From assembly GCA_024742815.1 (NCBI GenBank), contig JANSXX010000002.1, positions 372,001 to 436,000 on the forward strand: a stretch of DNA of 64,000 nucleotides, written 5' to 3'. Below, one piece after another: positions 27,972 to 36,627 of the stretch. Made by a program: the position numbers and the translations under genes. The notes beneath the pieces are model-generated. The model was given only the letters and a program-made list of their open reading frames with translations, was not told the DNA's origin and searched no databases. The first letter of the stretch is position 1. Every line of letters starts with the position of its first letter. Source of the stretch: HXMU1420-13 sp024742815 (GTDB taxonomy: Bacteria; Bacteroidota; Rhodothermia; Balneolales; Balneolaceae).

Positions 27972-28073
27972 GCTTATATCAATTGGTTATTTATTGGTCA
28001 ATAATAAAAACAAGTTACAGGTAAAATTAAAATTGAATGATTCATTATGTTATGTGAGTGGGGAGCTTATACC

Positions 28074-28097
28074 GGTGGGCTCGACAAGCTCGCCCAC
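28074..28097. repeat. Palindromic repeat upstream of the GIY-YIG gene
   Basis: GGTGGGCTCGACAAGCTCGCCCACC is the longest and best palindrome of the family, with GGTGGGC/GCCCACC arms of 7 bp. It lies about 100 bases before the GIY-YIG start, on the side opposite the copies at 27463-27666. Confidence 0.75.
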
Positions 28098-28130
28098 CTG
28101 GTAAATATGATGTAGAATCAAATTGTGGTT

Positions 28131-28149
28131 GCCCGAGCTTTTCGTGGGC
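28131..28149. repeat. Palindromic repeat copy
   Basis: GCCCGAGCTTTTCGTGGGC is another inverted-orientation copy with two substitutions in the loop side. It belongs to the family flanking the GIY-YIG gene. Confidence 0.65.
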
Positions 28150-28191
28150 GTATCTTAATGAAGGTTATGTATAATGAAGATAAATTTTGAT

Positions 28192-28210
28192 GCCCGAGCT
28201 TGTCGAGGGC
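28192..28210. repeat. Palindromic repeat copy
   Basis: GCCCGAGCTTGTCGAGGGC matches the consensus of the inverted-orientation copies. It is the last member before the TonB receptor gene, whose stop codon lies 40 bases further on. Confidence 0.7.
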
Positions 28211-28250
28211 ACATGTGCAACTGTTCAAAGGTTTTTTCAGGAAGAAGCCA

Positions 28251-30419
28251 TCAAAACTTTAATTTCACTCCACCATTTACCACAAATCCATCTACCGGTG
28301 CGTAGATATCGCGGAACTGGGGATTATCGATAGAGCCGGTAAATATAGTGTCGAATTCAGTTTGTCGAGTATCGAGGAAATTTTCGAAGTTTAAAAATAC
28401 TGAAAAGCCGTCTCGTATAACTTTTTCGGTCATTAAACCTGCGATCCAATAAGCTTGTCCTTCACTGCCATCGGTAAGTTGTTGGGGACTGAAAAAATAA
28501 GCTTCAAGACCGATCCAGAACTCTCCGTGTTTTTCGTACATCAAAACGTTATTTAGGCGTCCTTTTGCAACCAGCGGGAATTCATCAGCAATTCCATCTT
28601 CTTCCTGAATCACATCAGCAAAGGTGTACCCGATAAATAGTTTAAAATGATCGTAGGTCCATTTCATGTTAACTTCCATTCCCTGTGAGCGAACGAAACC
28701 ATCACGTTGAATAAAATCCGCCTGATTATCTCTTATCCGTAATTGAAGAGGTTGTTCTATGCGGGTGTAAAACAAGAGTGTATTGAGCGAAAGGGACAAT
28801 TCATCACCCAAAACAAAATTTCGGTTTACATCAAAATTAAACCCAATAGATTGTTCCGCATCCAAATTATCAGGATTTAAAGGCATCAAATTTTGAAATT
28901 GAATTCTCTCAGCTTCTTCACTAAATACAGTTGGAGTTTTGTACCCCAAACCGCCACCTAATCGGAAGGTAAGTTCTGTATCGGGTTTATACATTAAAGA
29001 AAGTCGTGGCAGTAAAAAAATTCCATATTCGGAATGCAAATCGAACCGAAGTCCGGTTTCTAAAATAATTTTCTGTGATATATTGGACGTATTCTGAGCA
29101 AAAATTCCAACTGTAGTTTCATCAAAGTCTAGCTGATTATTCCCATCAGGAGCTTCTTGCTTGAACGATTCTGTCCATAGATTAAGGCCGGCTATCCATT
29201 CCATATTTTCAGAAATCCTACTCATGTTTGCTTCACTAAAGGAAGAAAATTGGGTGCCGGAAAAGGTGAAATTAGGAACGCTAATCTCCCTCTCGAAATA
29301 ACTAACTGTGTTTTTGATTTCCATACTCAGGCTTTCATCAAAAACGTGTGTGAGCTGGATTTGAGTCGAGAAACGATCGGTTTCGTTACGTTCGAAATAC
29401 TGCGAGGCTTGTAGTACATCACCTTTGATTAAGTCAATATTTCCACCCTCACGGAGTTCACTCACATAGTTAAAGCCGGTTATTACTTCAGTACGGTCAC
29501 TCAAATAGAAAAACACCTTTGGATTCAGTGTAACGCGATCAAATTTTGGAATGGCAGTAAGACCAATGTCTGCCGGATCGTAAGGTGTTCCATGATTGTA
29601 GGAAGTGAAAATAGTGGTTCCAATTTTCTGGTTCTTTGCAGAGTAAAACCCACTCACATCCAAGCCTAAAGCCGAAGTACCATTTATCATAAAGCTCAAC
29701 TCGGGCTCTTCACTCGGAGTTTTAGTGATTAGGTTTACGATGCCGGCTATGGCTCCGGCACCATATAAAGTAGATGAAGCTCCTTTTATAACTTCTACTT
29801 GTTTGAGGTCGAGCGGGGCGATTTGCATCAAACTCAATCCACCGGAATAGCCAGAATATAAAGGGAGACCATCACGCAGTAACTGAGTGTATTTCCCGTC
29901 TAATCCCTGAATTCGAATGCTGGAATTGTAGCTTGTTGCCGAGGTTTGTTGTGTTCTAATTCCTGTACTCTCGTTGAGTAACATCCGAATATCACCGGGT
30001 TTCATATTGCCTTTTTCAGATAACTCTTCGCCGGCAATAAATTCGATGCGCGTAGGAATATCTTCGATGGTGCGGCTGGAGCGGGTAGATTGCACCACAA
30101 TTTCTTCAAATTCTTCGTGACCATGTTCTAATTCTATAATCTCGTTCACAAAATTAGCAGAGAGTGGGAAAGCGCGGGCATAACCAAAGGTTTCATATCC
30201 TAAAAAGGAAATTTCGATGGTAAAAATACCATCCGGAATAGATTGCACCGTTGCTTTACCACTCGCATCTGTAACATCTCCTTTTTGTAATCCGGGAAAG
30301 AATACAGCGGCACCGGCTACAGGCTCACCAGAATCGTGATCGAGAACGGTTACCGTGTATGTATTTTGTGCGTATGCCGATGAAGAAATTAATACGAGAA
30401 ATAGAAGAATGAATCGCAT
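28251..30419 (-). CDS. TonB-dependent receptor, CirA/FepA-like
   Basis: A 722-residue outer-membrane receptor. ATG 30419 is chosen because it begins the signal peptide MRFILLFLVLISSSAYAQ; a start nine codons earlier would place a polar tail before it. A carboxypeptidase-regulatory-like domain (TVTVLDHDSGEPVAGAAVFF) is followed by a plug (IRMLLNESTGIRTQQ, SSIRIQGLDGKYTQLLRDGL, VEVIKGASSTLYGAGAIAGI, VNLITKTP) and a 22-strand-type barrel ending in GVKLKF. The plug wording is that of metal-siderophore or vitamin receptors rather than SusC. The substrate cannot be read from the sequence. It stands alone, 76 bases from the DUF418 gene on the same strand. Confidence 0.87.
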   Translation of the reverse strand: MRFILLFLVLISSSAYAQNTYTVTVLDHDSGEPVAGAAVFFPGLQKGDVTDASGKATVQSIPDGIFTIEISFLGYETFGYARAFPLSANFVNEIIELEHGHEEFEEIVVQSTRSSRTIEDIPTRIEFIAGEELSEKGNMKPGDIRMLLNESTGIRTQQTSATSYNSSIRIQGLDGKYTQLLRDGLPLYSGYSGGLSLMQIAPLDLKQVEVIKGASSTLYGAGAIAGIVNLITKTPSEEPELSFMINGTSALGLDVSGFYSAKNQKIGTTIFTSYNHGTPYDPADIGLTAIPKFDRVTLNPKVFFYLSDRTEVITGFNYVSELREGGNIDLIKGDVLQASQYFERNETDRFSTQIQLTHVFDESLSMEIKNTVSYFEREISVPNFTFSGTQFSSFSEANMSRISENMEWIAGLNLWTESFKQEAPDGNNQLDFDETTVGIFAQNTSNISQKIILETGLRFDLHSEYGIFLLPRLSLMYKPDTELTFRLGGGLGYKTPTVFSEEAERIQFQNLMPLNPDNLDAEQSIGFNFDVNRNFVLGDELSLSLNTLLFYTRIEQPLQLRIRDNQADFIQRDGFVRSQGMEVNMKWTYDHFKLFIGYTFADVIQEEDGIADEFPLVAKGRLNNVLMYEKHGEFWIGLEAYFFSPQQLTDGSEGQAYWIAGLMTEKVIRDGFSVFLNFENFLDTRQTEFDTIFTGSIDNPQFRDIYAPVDGFVVNGGVKLKF

Positions 30420-30495
30420 GTATGTACGTAATGAGTTTTCGTACAAAATTATCGATGTCAGGGATCTAAAGCAGGTAAATATTGAAAAAAGAATA

Positions 30496-31722
30496 CTAAT
30501 TAGTTTTGTTCATAGGCTGCTTTTTCCAATAGGTAAGTGAACGCCAAACCCACTCTAGTGGACCAAATTTATACCGATCGAGCCAGTAGTTCGACCACCA
30601 AAGTTGCATTGCCCAAATTACAAAAACTATGCACAATTGAATTATTCGGTCAACTTCTCCGAAAAGTCCAAATCCAATCCCAAAAAACAAGAATACACTA
30701 ATTATAGACTGGGCGATATAATTTGTTAATGCCATTTGGCCAACAGAAGCAAATCGTGATTTTACCGCATCAAATTTTTCTGATTTTGCAAATAACATGA
30801 TTGCACAGATATAGCCGAAACTGACGAATAAACTGCCCCAATAATTGAACTGTGAGCCAATAAACATGGAATATTCAAATGAAAAACCGGCCTCAAGATT
30901 TGAGTACAAACCATAAATTACGATTGGAAATCCGATAAGTAGACCTAAAAGCATGCCCTTTTTATAAAAGCCGGCGTTTTTCTTAGCACTCAAAATCCCA
31001 TGCTTGTATAGTGCCATTCCGATTAGCATCAAACCGGCAGTTTTCCAAAACATCATCAAAAAAAACACAGTAGTTTGCATTTCCATAGCACTGGCTGAGT
31101 TGTAGCCAATTTGCTCAGTAAGAGTGCCCGTAATCGAATTTATTTCTTGTTGGATAATCTCAGCGTTTGGTTGCCAAATTACCATTGTTTCCTGAACAGC
31201 TTCCTCGGGCCAGAAAGGAAGCGATAGACCGGTAAAAAGATAAAGTGCCGAATGCACCGAAAAGACGAGAAAGCCAATTATAAACAGTGTTTTTGGTTTC
31301 ATTTTTCGGAAGAAATAAACGACAAATCCACCTATCGAATAAGCCACAAGAATATCTCCATACCAGATTAAATGCGCATGAAGTAAACCAATGATGAGTA
31401 ACCAAAAATTGCGTTTATATTGTAATCCGGTTGATGTACCTGTTTTCTTTTCGGCTTTTTCGGTGACAAGTACAATTCCGGCTCCAAAAAGGATGGAAAA
31501 AATGGTGATGAATTTCTGATCTGCAAATATATTACCGAGAACAAATACCCAATAATTGAGGCCCTCCAAATCTCCAAAAGCAAAGGGGTTTAGGTACGCT
31601 GCTCCGGGCATTGCAAAGCTTTGGATGTTCATCAATAAAATGCCGAGTATAGCTATTCCACGTAAAATATCGAGTGATTGAATGCGCTCTTTTCGAGCAA
31701 CAGGCTGTACAAGAGATTCCAT
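30496..31722 (-). CDS. DUF418-family membrane protein (YeiB-like)
   Basis: A 408-residue inner-membrane protein with about 9-10 hydrophobic segments. The family opening SLDILRGIAILGILLMNI at about residues 14-31 is clear, and the C-terminal block GQMALTNYIAQSIISVFLF and LQLWWSNYWLDRYKFGPLEWVWRSL spans the DUF418 domain. YeiB-type proteins are of uncertain function. The overall layout resembles acyltransferase-3-like membrane enzymes, but I see no catalytic motif. It is followed after 53 bases by the DUF6090 gene upstream on the same strand. Confidence 0.85.
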   Translation of the reverse strand: MESLVQPVARKERIQSLDILRGIAILGILLMNIQSFAMPGAAYLNPFAFGDLEGLNYWVFVLGNIFADQKFITIFSILFGAGIVLVTEKAEKKTGTSTGLQYKRNFWLLIIGLLHAHLIWYGDILVAYSIGGFVVYFFRKMKPKTLFIIGFLVFSVHSALYLFTGLSLPFWPEEAVQETMVIWQPNAEIIQQEINSITGTLTEQIGYNSASAMEMQTTVFFLMMFWKTAGLMLIGMALYKHGILSAKKNAGFYKKGMLLGLLIGFPIVIYGLYSNLEAGFSFEYSMFIGSQFNYWGSLFVSFGYICAIMLFAKSEKFDAVKSRFASVGQMALTNYIAQSIISVFLFFGIGFGLFGEVDRIIQLCIVFVIWAMQLWWSNYWLDRYKFGPLEWVWRSLTYWKKQPMNKTN

Positions 31723-31775
31723 AATGACCGAAAATTATGTTGATATTCGCAAAACAGAGAGCAATTACGAATAGC

Positions 31776-32534
31776 TCAGGCTTTTGATTCAAGTGCTTTT
31801 TCAATGCGCAATAACAATCGCTTTGCGGTTTCCAGTTGCCGCTTATATATACCCTCAATTGTAGTTACGCGCAGCAGACTCATTTTAACATAATTTCTGC
31901 CTTCTATCGATAACACCCTTTGTTCCAGCAACTGCTTTCTTACTGCTTCATCCTGCAAAAAAAGGATTGAATCCTCGGGAGCAGTGAAGTCGATTTCATT
32001 AATCCCTTGTAAGTACCAAAAATCAGATTCTTTAAGTGAACTCTGCTTATCCCAATCATTAAAACTCGACAAATAATCCTGATAAAAGGTGTAGTAAGTA
32101 TTGATGGAAGTAAACACTGAATCAAATTCGAGCACATTCATAACATTTGGATCATTCATTCGCTGAAACGCCTGATCATTAGATGTAATATTGAAATACT
32201 TTGAGCTAATAATAGATTCTAGGTATCGGATGTCATAATTGTCAAAGTTATCTTGTTTCAATCCCCACTTCTTGAATTCTTTGATTTGATCGATAGATGT
32301 TAAGGTGCTTGAGAAAACTGATGTATCCCGAACCAGATCGGTACGCACATCTTTCAAGTATTTTACGGCTAATTCGTGGTGTTTAGAATACTCGTTCCAA
32401 TTGTTGATCTGTAGCGCCACCAATATCCCAACAACTACCAGTATGATTTCTCCAAGCGCATAAGCCACATATTTTTTTGTGCTGCTCATTTCTTGTGAAT
32501 CTTTTCTCATTGATTTGAAAAATCTGAACATCAA
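31776..32534 (-). CDS. DUF6090-like single-pass membrane protein
   Basis: A 252-residue protein that begins with a short basic segment, then one transmembrane helix (YVAYALGEIILVVVGILVAL at about 25-44) followed directly by QINNWNE. That signature identifies a widespread Bacteroidota family of unknown function. The remaining 200 residues are soluble, mostly helical and probably periplasmic. No motif indicates activity. Confidence 0.75.
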   Translation of the reverse strand: MMFRFFKSMRKDSQEMSSTKKYVAYALGEIILVVVGILVALQINNWNEYSKHHELAVKYLKDVRTDLVRDTSVFSSTLTSIDQIKEFKKWGLKQDNFDNYDIRYLESIISSKYFNITSNDQAFQRMNDPNVMNVLEFDSVFTSINTYYTFYQDYLSSFNDWDKQSSLKESDFWYLQGINEIDFTAPEDSILFLQDEAVRKQLLEQRVLSIEGRNYVKMSLLRVTTIEGIYKRQLETAKRLLLRIEKALESKA

Positions 32535-32578
32535 TTATGTAATTAAATTGATTTGTATAGCCGCTGAATGTAGTAAAT

Positions 32579-33505
32579 CTATTTACATGGAATGGGCAAA
32601 TCTTTGGTAGTAATAGCGTAAATATTACCATTGGGTTCTAGGGGCAAAGTTGCCGGGGCATTACTTACATAAAAAAGCCAATTTCCGTCGGATGAAAGTC
32701 TTGGTCCGCTTTCCGAGGAAGTTGTATTTATTTTAGGTAATAGTTTTGCATCGCTCCAGGAATTATCCTCTAATTTACAGGAGTAGAAAATCCCGGAATC
32801 TCTTCTATCGGGATGTCGCCCATCCATTAACACAGTGTTTCCATCAGAAGAAAATGTGAGATAACTAACAAAAGTGCGTAAAGAGGGATCTGGAATCGAC
32901 TCGATTTCCTCTAGGATTTCATAATCACTTTCAGCGGTTAATCTAAATCTCTTACCACCGCGATAAGGGGAGCGGAAGGAATAAAAAACGAGGTTTTGCT
33001 CACCGTCTAACACTGGTCCAAATTCATCACGTCCCGGAACCGGTTCATCTGCTTCGTTTAAACTTGCTGGTTTAACAAGCATTGGTTCCGACCAGCCGGA
33101 TTCTGTTCGCACCGTTTTCCAGATATTGATAGAGTTTGGTGCAACATCAGGGTGTGGGCGGCTCGAATCGAAATAGAGTGTGTTCCCATCGGAGGATAAT
33201 TGTGGCGAGTCGTCGCGATATATTCCTGAGAATGGCGCTACTTCGGGTTCCGACCAACCCGAATCATTCTTCATACTCATCATGATAGTATAGTCAAACA
33301 AACCGGGGGTACGTCGCATGAAATAAAACTCACCGCGTTCTACATCAAAAGTGGGATTAAATTCTCCCATATCAGTTGAGATAATCCCGGGAGCTAATGG
33401 TGCAGGTTCCAGATGTTGTGATTGATCGTCTAAATCAGAAAAAAGAAAGGAAGAGATCAACAAATAAAAAACGTAAATAGGCGAAAGAAATAAAAGACGA
33501 TGCAT
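32579..33505 (-). CDS. Secreted PD40/WD40-like beta-propeller protein
   Basis: A 308-residue exported protein with a hydrophobic N-terminus (LFLSPIYVFYLLISSFLF). It carries TolB-like repeats: SPQLSSDGNTLYFDSSRP, LTFSSDGNTVLMDGRHP and GPRLSSDGNWLFYVSNAP, each with the SxDGxxLxF pattern of PD40 blades. GWSEP segments recur between blades. Such propellers usually bind peptides or glycans. No partner domain is fused and the role is unknown. Confidence 0.8.
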   Translation of the reverse strand: MHRLLFLSPIYVFYLLISSFLFSDLDDQSQHLEPAPLAPGIISTDMGEFNPTFDVERGEFYFMRRTPGLFDYTIMMSMKNDSGWSEPEVAPFSGIYRDDSPQLSSDGNTLYFDSSRPHPDVAPNSINIWKTVRTESGWSEPMLVKPASLNEADEPVPGRDEFGPVLDGEQNLVFYSFRSPYRGGKRFRLTAESDYEILEEIESIPDPSLRTFVSYLTFSSDGNTVLMDGRHPDRRDSGIFYSCKLEDNSWSDAKLLPKINTTSSESGPRLSSDGNWLFYVSNAPATLPLEPNGNIYAITTKDLPIPCK

Positions 33506-33573
33506 AACTAGACAGGTTAATTTGTTTGGTACAAACTAGTTACGAAGCTCGACCCATATATGGATTTATTTGT

Positions 33574-34047
33574 TCAAAATCCTTCGTTATTACTGCCTCT
33601 TAGTATTTTTCCACGAAAATAGAGCTCATTTCCATCGGTGCCGTATTCATTACCGAGATACCTGAAAGCAGGTGCTACAGCTCCTTCTACGATATAAGAT
33701 GTTGCATAGCAGGCTGTTTTTCCATCAACTACGATACACTCTGTTTCAATTGGATAATATACATTCAGAGAGTCGCGGGCGTAGTTGGAATCTGTCCAAA
33801 CCTGAAATGTCGAGAGATGTGCTTCAGGAATACGAGTAATCTCAAATGCCGGATCGCCAAGATGAATTTGATCTTCTAACCGAACATACACTTCTAAAGT
33901 ATCACCTTCATTCAGTGGCATCCAATTTCCGGTAACTTCTCCACGCTCACCGGCTGCGCTTACCGATACCGAATTATCCTTGCACGAAGCAAGACCGACT
34001 ATGAGAACAGAAAATAGCAGTAAAGTACTTATCTGAATCTTAGTCAT
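33574..34047 (-). CDS. Hypothetical lipoprotein
   Basis: A 157-residue protein with a lipoprotein signal (LLLFSVLIVGLASC, lipid site Cys22). The mature part is beta-rich with two Cys in ECIVVDGKTACYA that could form a disulfide. I do not recognise the family. Its start overlaps the stop of the upstream Gfo/Idh/MocA-type gene by 8 bases, so the two are co-expressed. Confidence 0.65.
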   Translation of the reverse strand: MTKIQISTLLLFSVLIVGLASCKDNSVSVSAAGERGEVTGNWMPLNEGDTLEVYVRLEDQIHLGDPAFEITRIPEAHLSTFQVWTDSNYARDSLNVYYPIETECIVVDGKTACYATSYIVEGAVAPAFRYLGNEYGTDGNELYFRGKILRGSNNEGF

Positions 34048-35134
34048 CTAAATACACTTTTTGTCCTGTTTTGGCACTTTGCATTGCTGCCTCTAAAATT
34101 TCCATTACAATTATATTGTTTTCGAGCGAAGACAAGCTCATTGGCTCTTCTTGTATTTCGTCTCTGATTACTGCTTTAAAGTAAGAAAACGGATCGTGAT
34201 ATGGTGCTTCAAGTGAAGGTAGAACTGACGATTCCATGGGTACTTGTTCGTTTTCCTGAATGCGCAGAGTTGTTGCATCGTCAGCGTATAGTACACCAGA
34301 TTTGCCATACACATGCATATCTTTACGCGCGATTGGCCAGTTCCAACTTGCTTGTATAATGCCTTGCATGGTTGGATACTCGAGCAGAATAGTCGCTTCG
34401 TCATCAACAAGCGGATAAAGTTCGGGCTTAATGGTTTGAGTTAGAGCAAACACGGAAATTGGTCGCTCACCCTTGGTAAGCCATGTTATTAAATTGGCAC
34501 CATAACAGCCAAAATCGGTGAGGGCACCCGCTCCATTTTGTTTAGGATCGGTTAGCCAATCTAAAAACTCAGAATTTATTCCTATTTCTGCCGGACCTTT
34601 ATGCCCATCATGTACAACAACTTTTCGGAGGGGACCAATAGCATTACTGTTCACAATTTCATGCGCTTTATGGTTGGATGGATACCACGTAGTTTCGTAG
34701 TTGGTTAGCAAATGAATTCCATGCTCTTCTGCCAATCGTTTCATCTCTTGTGCATGTTCGAGGCTAACGGCAAGTGGCTTTTCAACCATGACGTGAATAC
34801 CTCGAGGTGCACTTTTTTGAACCACCTCCAAATGCTCATAAATAGTACCGAAAGCTGTTACTGCTTCAACTTCTTTAGCAGCGAACATTTCATCCATTGT
34901 GTCAAAAACAATATCCATCGAATACCCATGTTGATCTGCGTAGCGTTGTGCGAGCTCTCGATTCGGTTCAACAATTGCCGTAATTTCGATATCACCAATA
35001 TCTTCTCGGCCAAGTATCCAATGCACGTGGGTGTGTGTAAGGCCAACTACGCCAATTTTTAACGGCTCTGATTGAAAAGCATAGACCGATTGATTGAGGA
35101 GTATTAGAAAAAAGATTAAAGAGAAAAATTTCAT
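34040..35134 (-). CDS. Exported Gfo/Idh/MocA-family oxidoreductase
   Basis: A 364-residue NAD(P)-dependent dehydrogenase-fold protein. A Rossmann domain begins at LKIGVVGLTHTHVHWILG, with the family helix-strand pattern EVEAVTAFGTIYEHLEVV. The signature HVMVEKPLAVSLEHAQEM contains the conserved EKP lysine. The C-terminal domain spans about 140-360 (LTDFGCYGANLITWL). A signal-like N-terminus (FFSLIFFLILLNQSVYAFQ) suggests export, which is common for this family in Bacteroidota. The substrate is probably a sugar or cyclitol but cannot be assigned. It forms an operon with the lipoprotein gene downstream. Confidence 0.82.
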   Translation of the reverse strand: MKFFSLIFFLILLNQSVYAFQSEPLKIGVVGLTHTHVHWILGREDIGDIEITAIVEPNRELAQRYADQHGYSMDIVFDTMDEMFAAKEVEAVTAFGTIYEHLEVVQKSAPRGIHVMVEKPLAVSLEHAQEMKRLAEEHGIHLLTNYETTWYPSNHKAHEIVNSNAIGPLRKVVVHDGHKGPAEIGINSEFLDWLTDPKQNGAGALTDFGCYGANLITWLTKGERPISVFALTQTIKPELYPLVDDEATILLEYPTMQGIIQASWNWPIARKDMHVYGKSGVLYADDATTLRIQENEQVPMESSVLPSLEAPYHDPFSYFKAVIRDEIQEEPMSLSSLENNIIVMEILEAAMQSAKTGQKVYLDD

Positions 35135-35182
35135 GCTTTGGGATGGTATTTGATTAAGCAGTGTGAATGGAGAATAGTTGAA

Positions 35183-35199
35183 AGCTTTTTCAAAAAGCT
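35183..35199. repeat. Perfect 17-base palindrome in a divergent promoter region
   Basis: AGCTTTTTCAAAAAGCT is a perfect 8-bp inverted repeat around one base. It lies between the divergent Gfo/Idh/MocA gene and the 119-residue gene. It could be an operator or a hairpin; no cognate regulator is evident. Confidence 0.35.
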
Positions 35200-35315
35200 A
35201 ATTAAACACTATTATTAAGTTGTTTTAATTAATGACATAGAGGAACTAATAATTGTAGATATTACTTGTGATTATAAGTACAGAGATCAGTCAGTTTGTA
35301 TAACTGAATAGAATA

Positions 35316-35675
35316 ATGAAAAAAACTATCTACAAAATAAAAGAGGGTGATATAATTTTTGCAAGTTGGCAGGGTATTATCACAAGTGAGGAACGAACTC
35401 GTTTTCGTGATGAGATTCAGCAACGTTGTGAAGAAATCGGTACAAAAAAGTTTATCGTTGATCTGCGTAAACAGAAAAATAAGACGGAAATTCAGGACAA
35501 CTATGACTTCGGCAAACAACTACGCCGAAAAATGAAGGGGTATACTATTGCAGCAATTTATAATCCGATGGGAGTTAATGAAGAGTTTTTGATCGAAACC
35601 GTAAAGCGAGGTAAGGTAAACATCAAAGTTTTTAATCGGCTGGATGCGGCAAAAAAGTGGATTTTGAGTCAATAA
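35316..35675 (+). CDS. Small hypothetical protein with a possible STAS/SpoIIAA-like fold
   Basis: A 119-residue soluble protein. The alternation of strands and helices (IYKIKEGDIIFASWQGIITS, KKFIVDLRKQKN, IAAIYNPMG, VNIKVFNRLDAAKKWIL) and the ending NRLDAAKKWIL resemble SpoIIAA-like STAS proteins, whose last helix often reads like EEALAWL. This is fold-level guesswork. It converges on the MBL gene with a 7-base 3' overlap. Confidence 0.6.
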   Translation: MKKTIYKIKEGDIIFASWQGIITSEERTRFRDEIQQRCEEIGTKKFIVDLRKQKNKTEIQDNYDFGKQLRRKMKGYTIAAIYNPMGVNEEFLIETVKRGKVNIKVFNRLDAAKKWILSQ

Positions 35676-36532
35676 CTCATGTTAACAGGCTCAATTGCAT
35701 ATTGTTTATTCTCATCTTTGAAAAGCACACCTGCTTTAGCATAAATAGAATGATAAAAGAGCAGTGTAGCCTGCTCGTTAAATGCTTGCCGTAACAGAAT
35801 GGTTTTGGCTTTTTTTGCAGCCAGTGGGTCCACATCAAGAGTTTGCATAAAATAATGATTTAAGTGTGCCTCACTTGGTAGCAAATCACCTAAGTAGTAA
35901 GCGAACTCATTCGCTTCTTCATCAAATATTTTCACAATTTGATGTCCGGGCGTATGTCCACCGGTATGAATAAGTTGAATGCCCGGTAAAAGTTCAAAAA
36001 GCGAATCAGTGATTAACACCAGTTTATCTTCGGCGTGTAATTTGTACAACTCATCCATTTGATATTGCGTTGCAGCTGTATTATCTGCTTGCATAGCCTG
36101 TTCGATCGCGTAATACCACTCTAGTTTTTGCACAAAATAGTGCGCATTGGGTAAGGTGATATTAGTTTCTACTTTACCATTTACAAAGGTAGAACCGGCA
36201 GCATGATCAAAATGGAGATGCGTAAGCACAACATGGGTTACATCCTCTGGTGTTAGGCCAAAAATATCGAGATTGGTTACTAAATTGGAAGTATTAGTAT
36301 ATGAACTGCCTTTGTCAAGTCCCCAGCCTAAACCGGTGTCGAGCAGAATAACTTGATTTCCGTGAAGCACAAGAATTGGATCGATTCCCACAGTAGGAAC
36401 AAATCCGAAATCAGGTAAATCTTTTGTTTTACCCGTTATTTCGGTGCTACTTACTTTTTTGAAGTTGTTTCCATCATATACTTCAAAAATTCCCTCGCTT
36501 AACTGTTCTATGGTAAATCTACCTACTTTCAT
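35669..36532 (-). CDS. MBL-fold metallo-hydrolase
   Basis: A 287-residue zinc-dependent hydrolase of the metallo-beta-lactamase fold. The HxHxDH motif is THLHFDHAAGS (His105, His107, Asp109, His110); later metal ligands are HTGGHTPGHQ and the Asp in YYLGDLLP. The N-terminal shape and HTGGHTPGHQIV segment resemble the AttM/AiiA lactonase-like branch, but many relatives have other substrates. No signal peptide was found, so it is cytoplasmic. It is divergent from the FAD oxidoreductase gene across about 95 bases. Confidence 0.88.
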   Translation of the reverse strand: MKVGRFTIEQLSEGIFEVYDGNNFKKVSSTEITGKTKDLPDFGFVPTVGIDPILVLHGNQVILLDTGLGWGLDKGSSYTNTSNLVTNLDIFGLTPEDVTHVVLTHLHFDHAAGSTFVNGKVETNITLPNAHYFVQKLEWYYAIEQAMQADNTAATQYQMDELYKLHAEDKLVLITDSLFELLPGIQLIHTGGHTPGHQIVKIFDEEANEFAYYLGDLLPSEAHLNHYFMQTLDVDPLAAKKAKTILLRQAFNEQATLLFYHSIYAKAGVLFKDENKQYAIEPVNMSY

Positions 36533-36627
36533 ACTCTGTGTGAATGCCTACCGAAATGCTTTGGTTAATTCTCTCAATTATACTTAAAAATAGTTCACTT
36601 TCTTCTAATTCATTTTATTTTCTCTTT

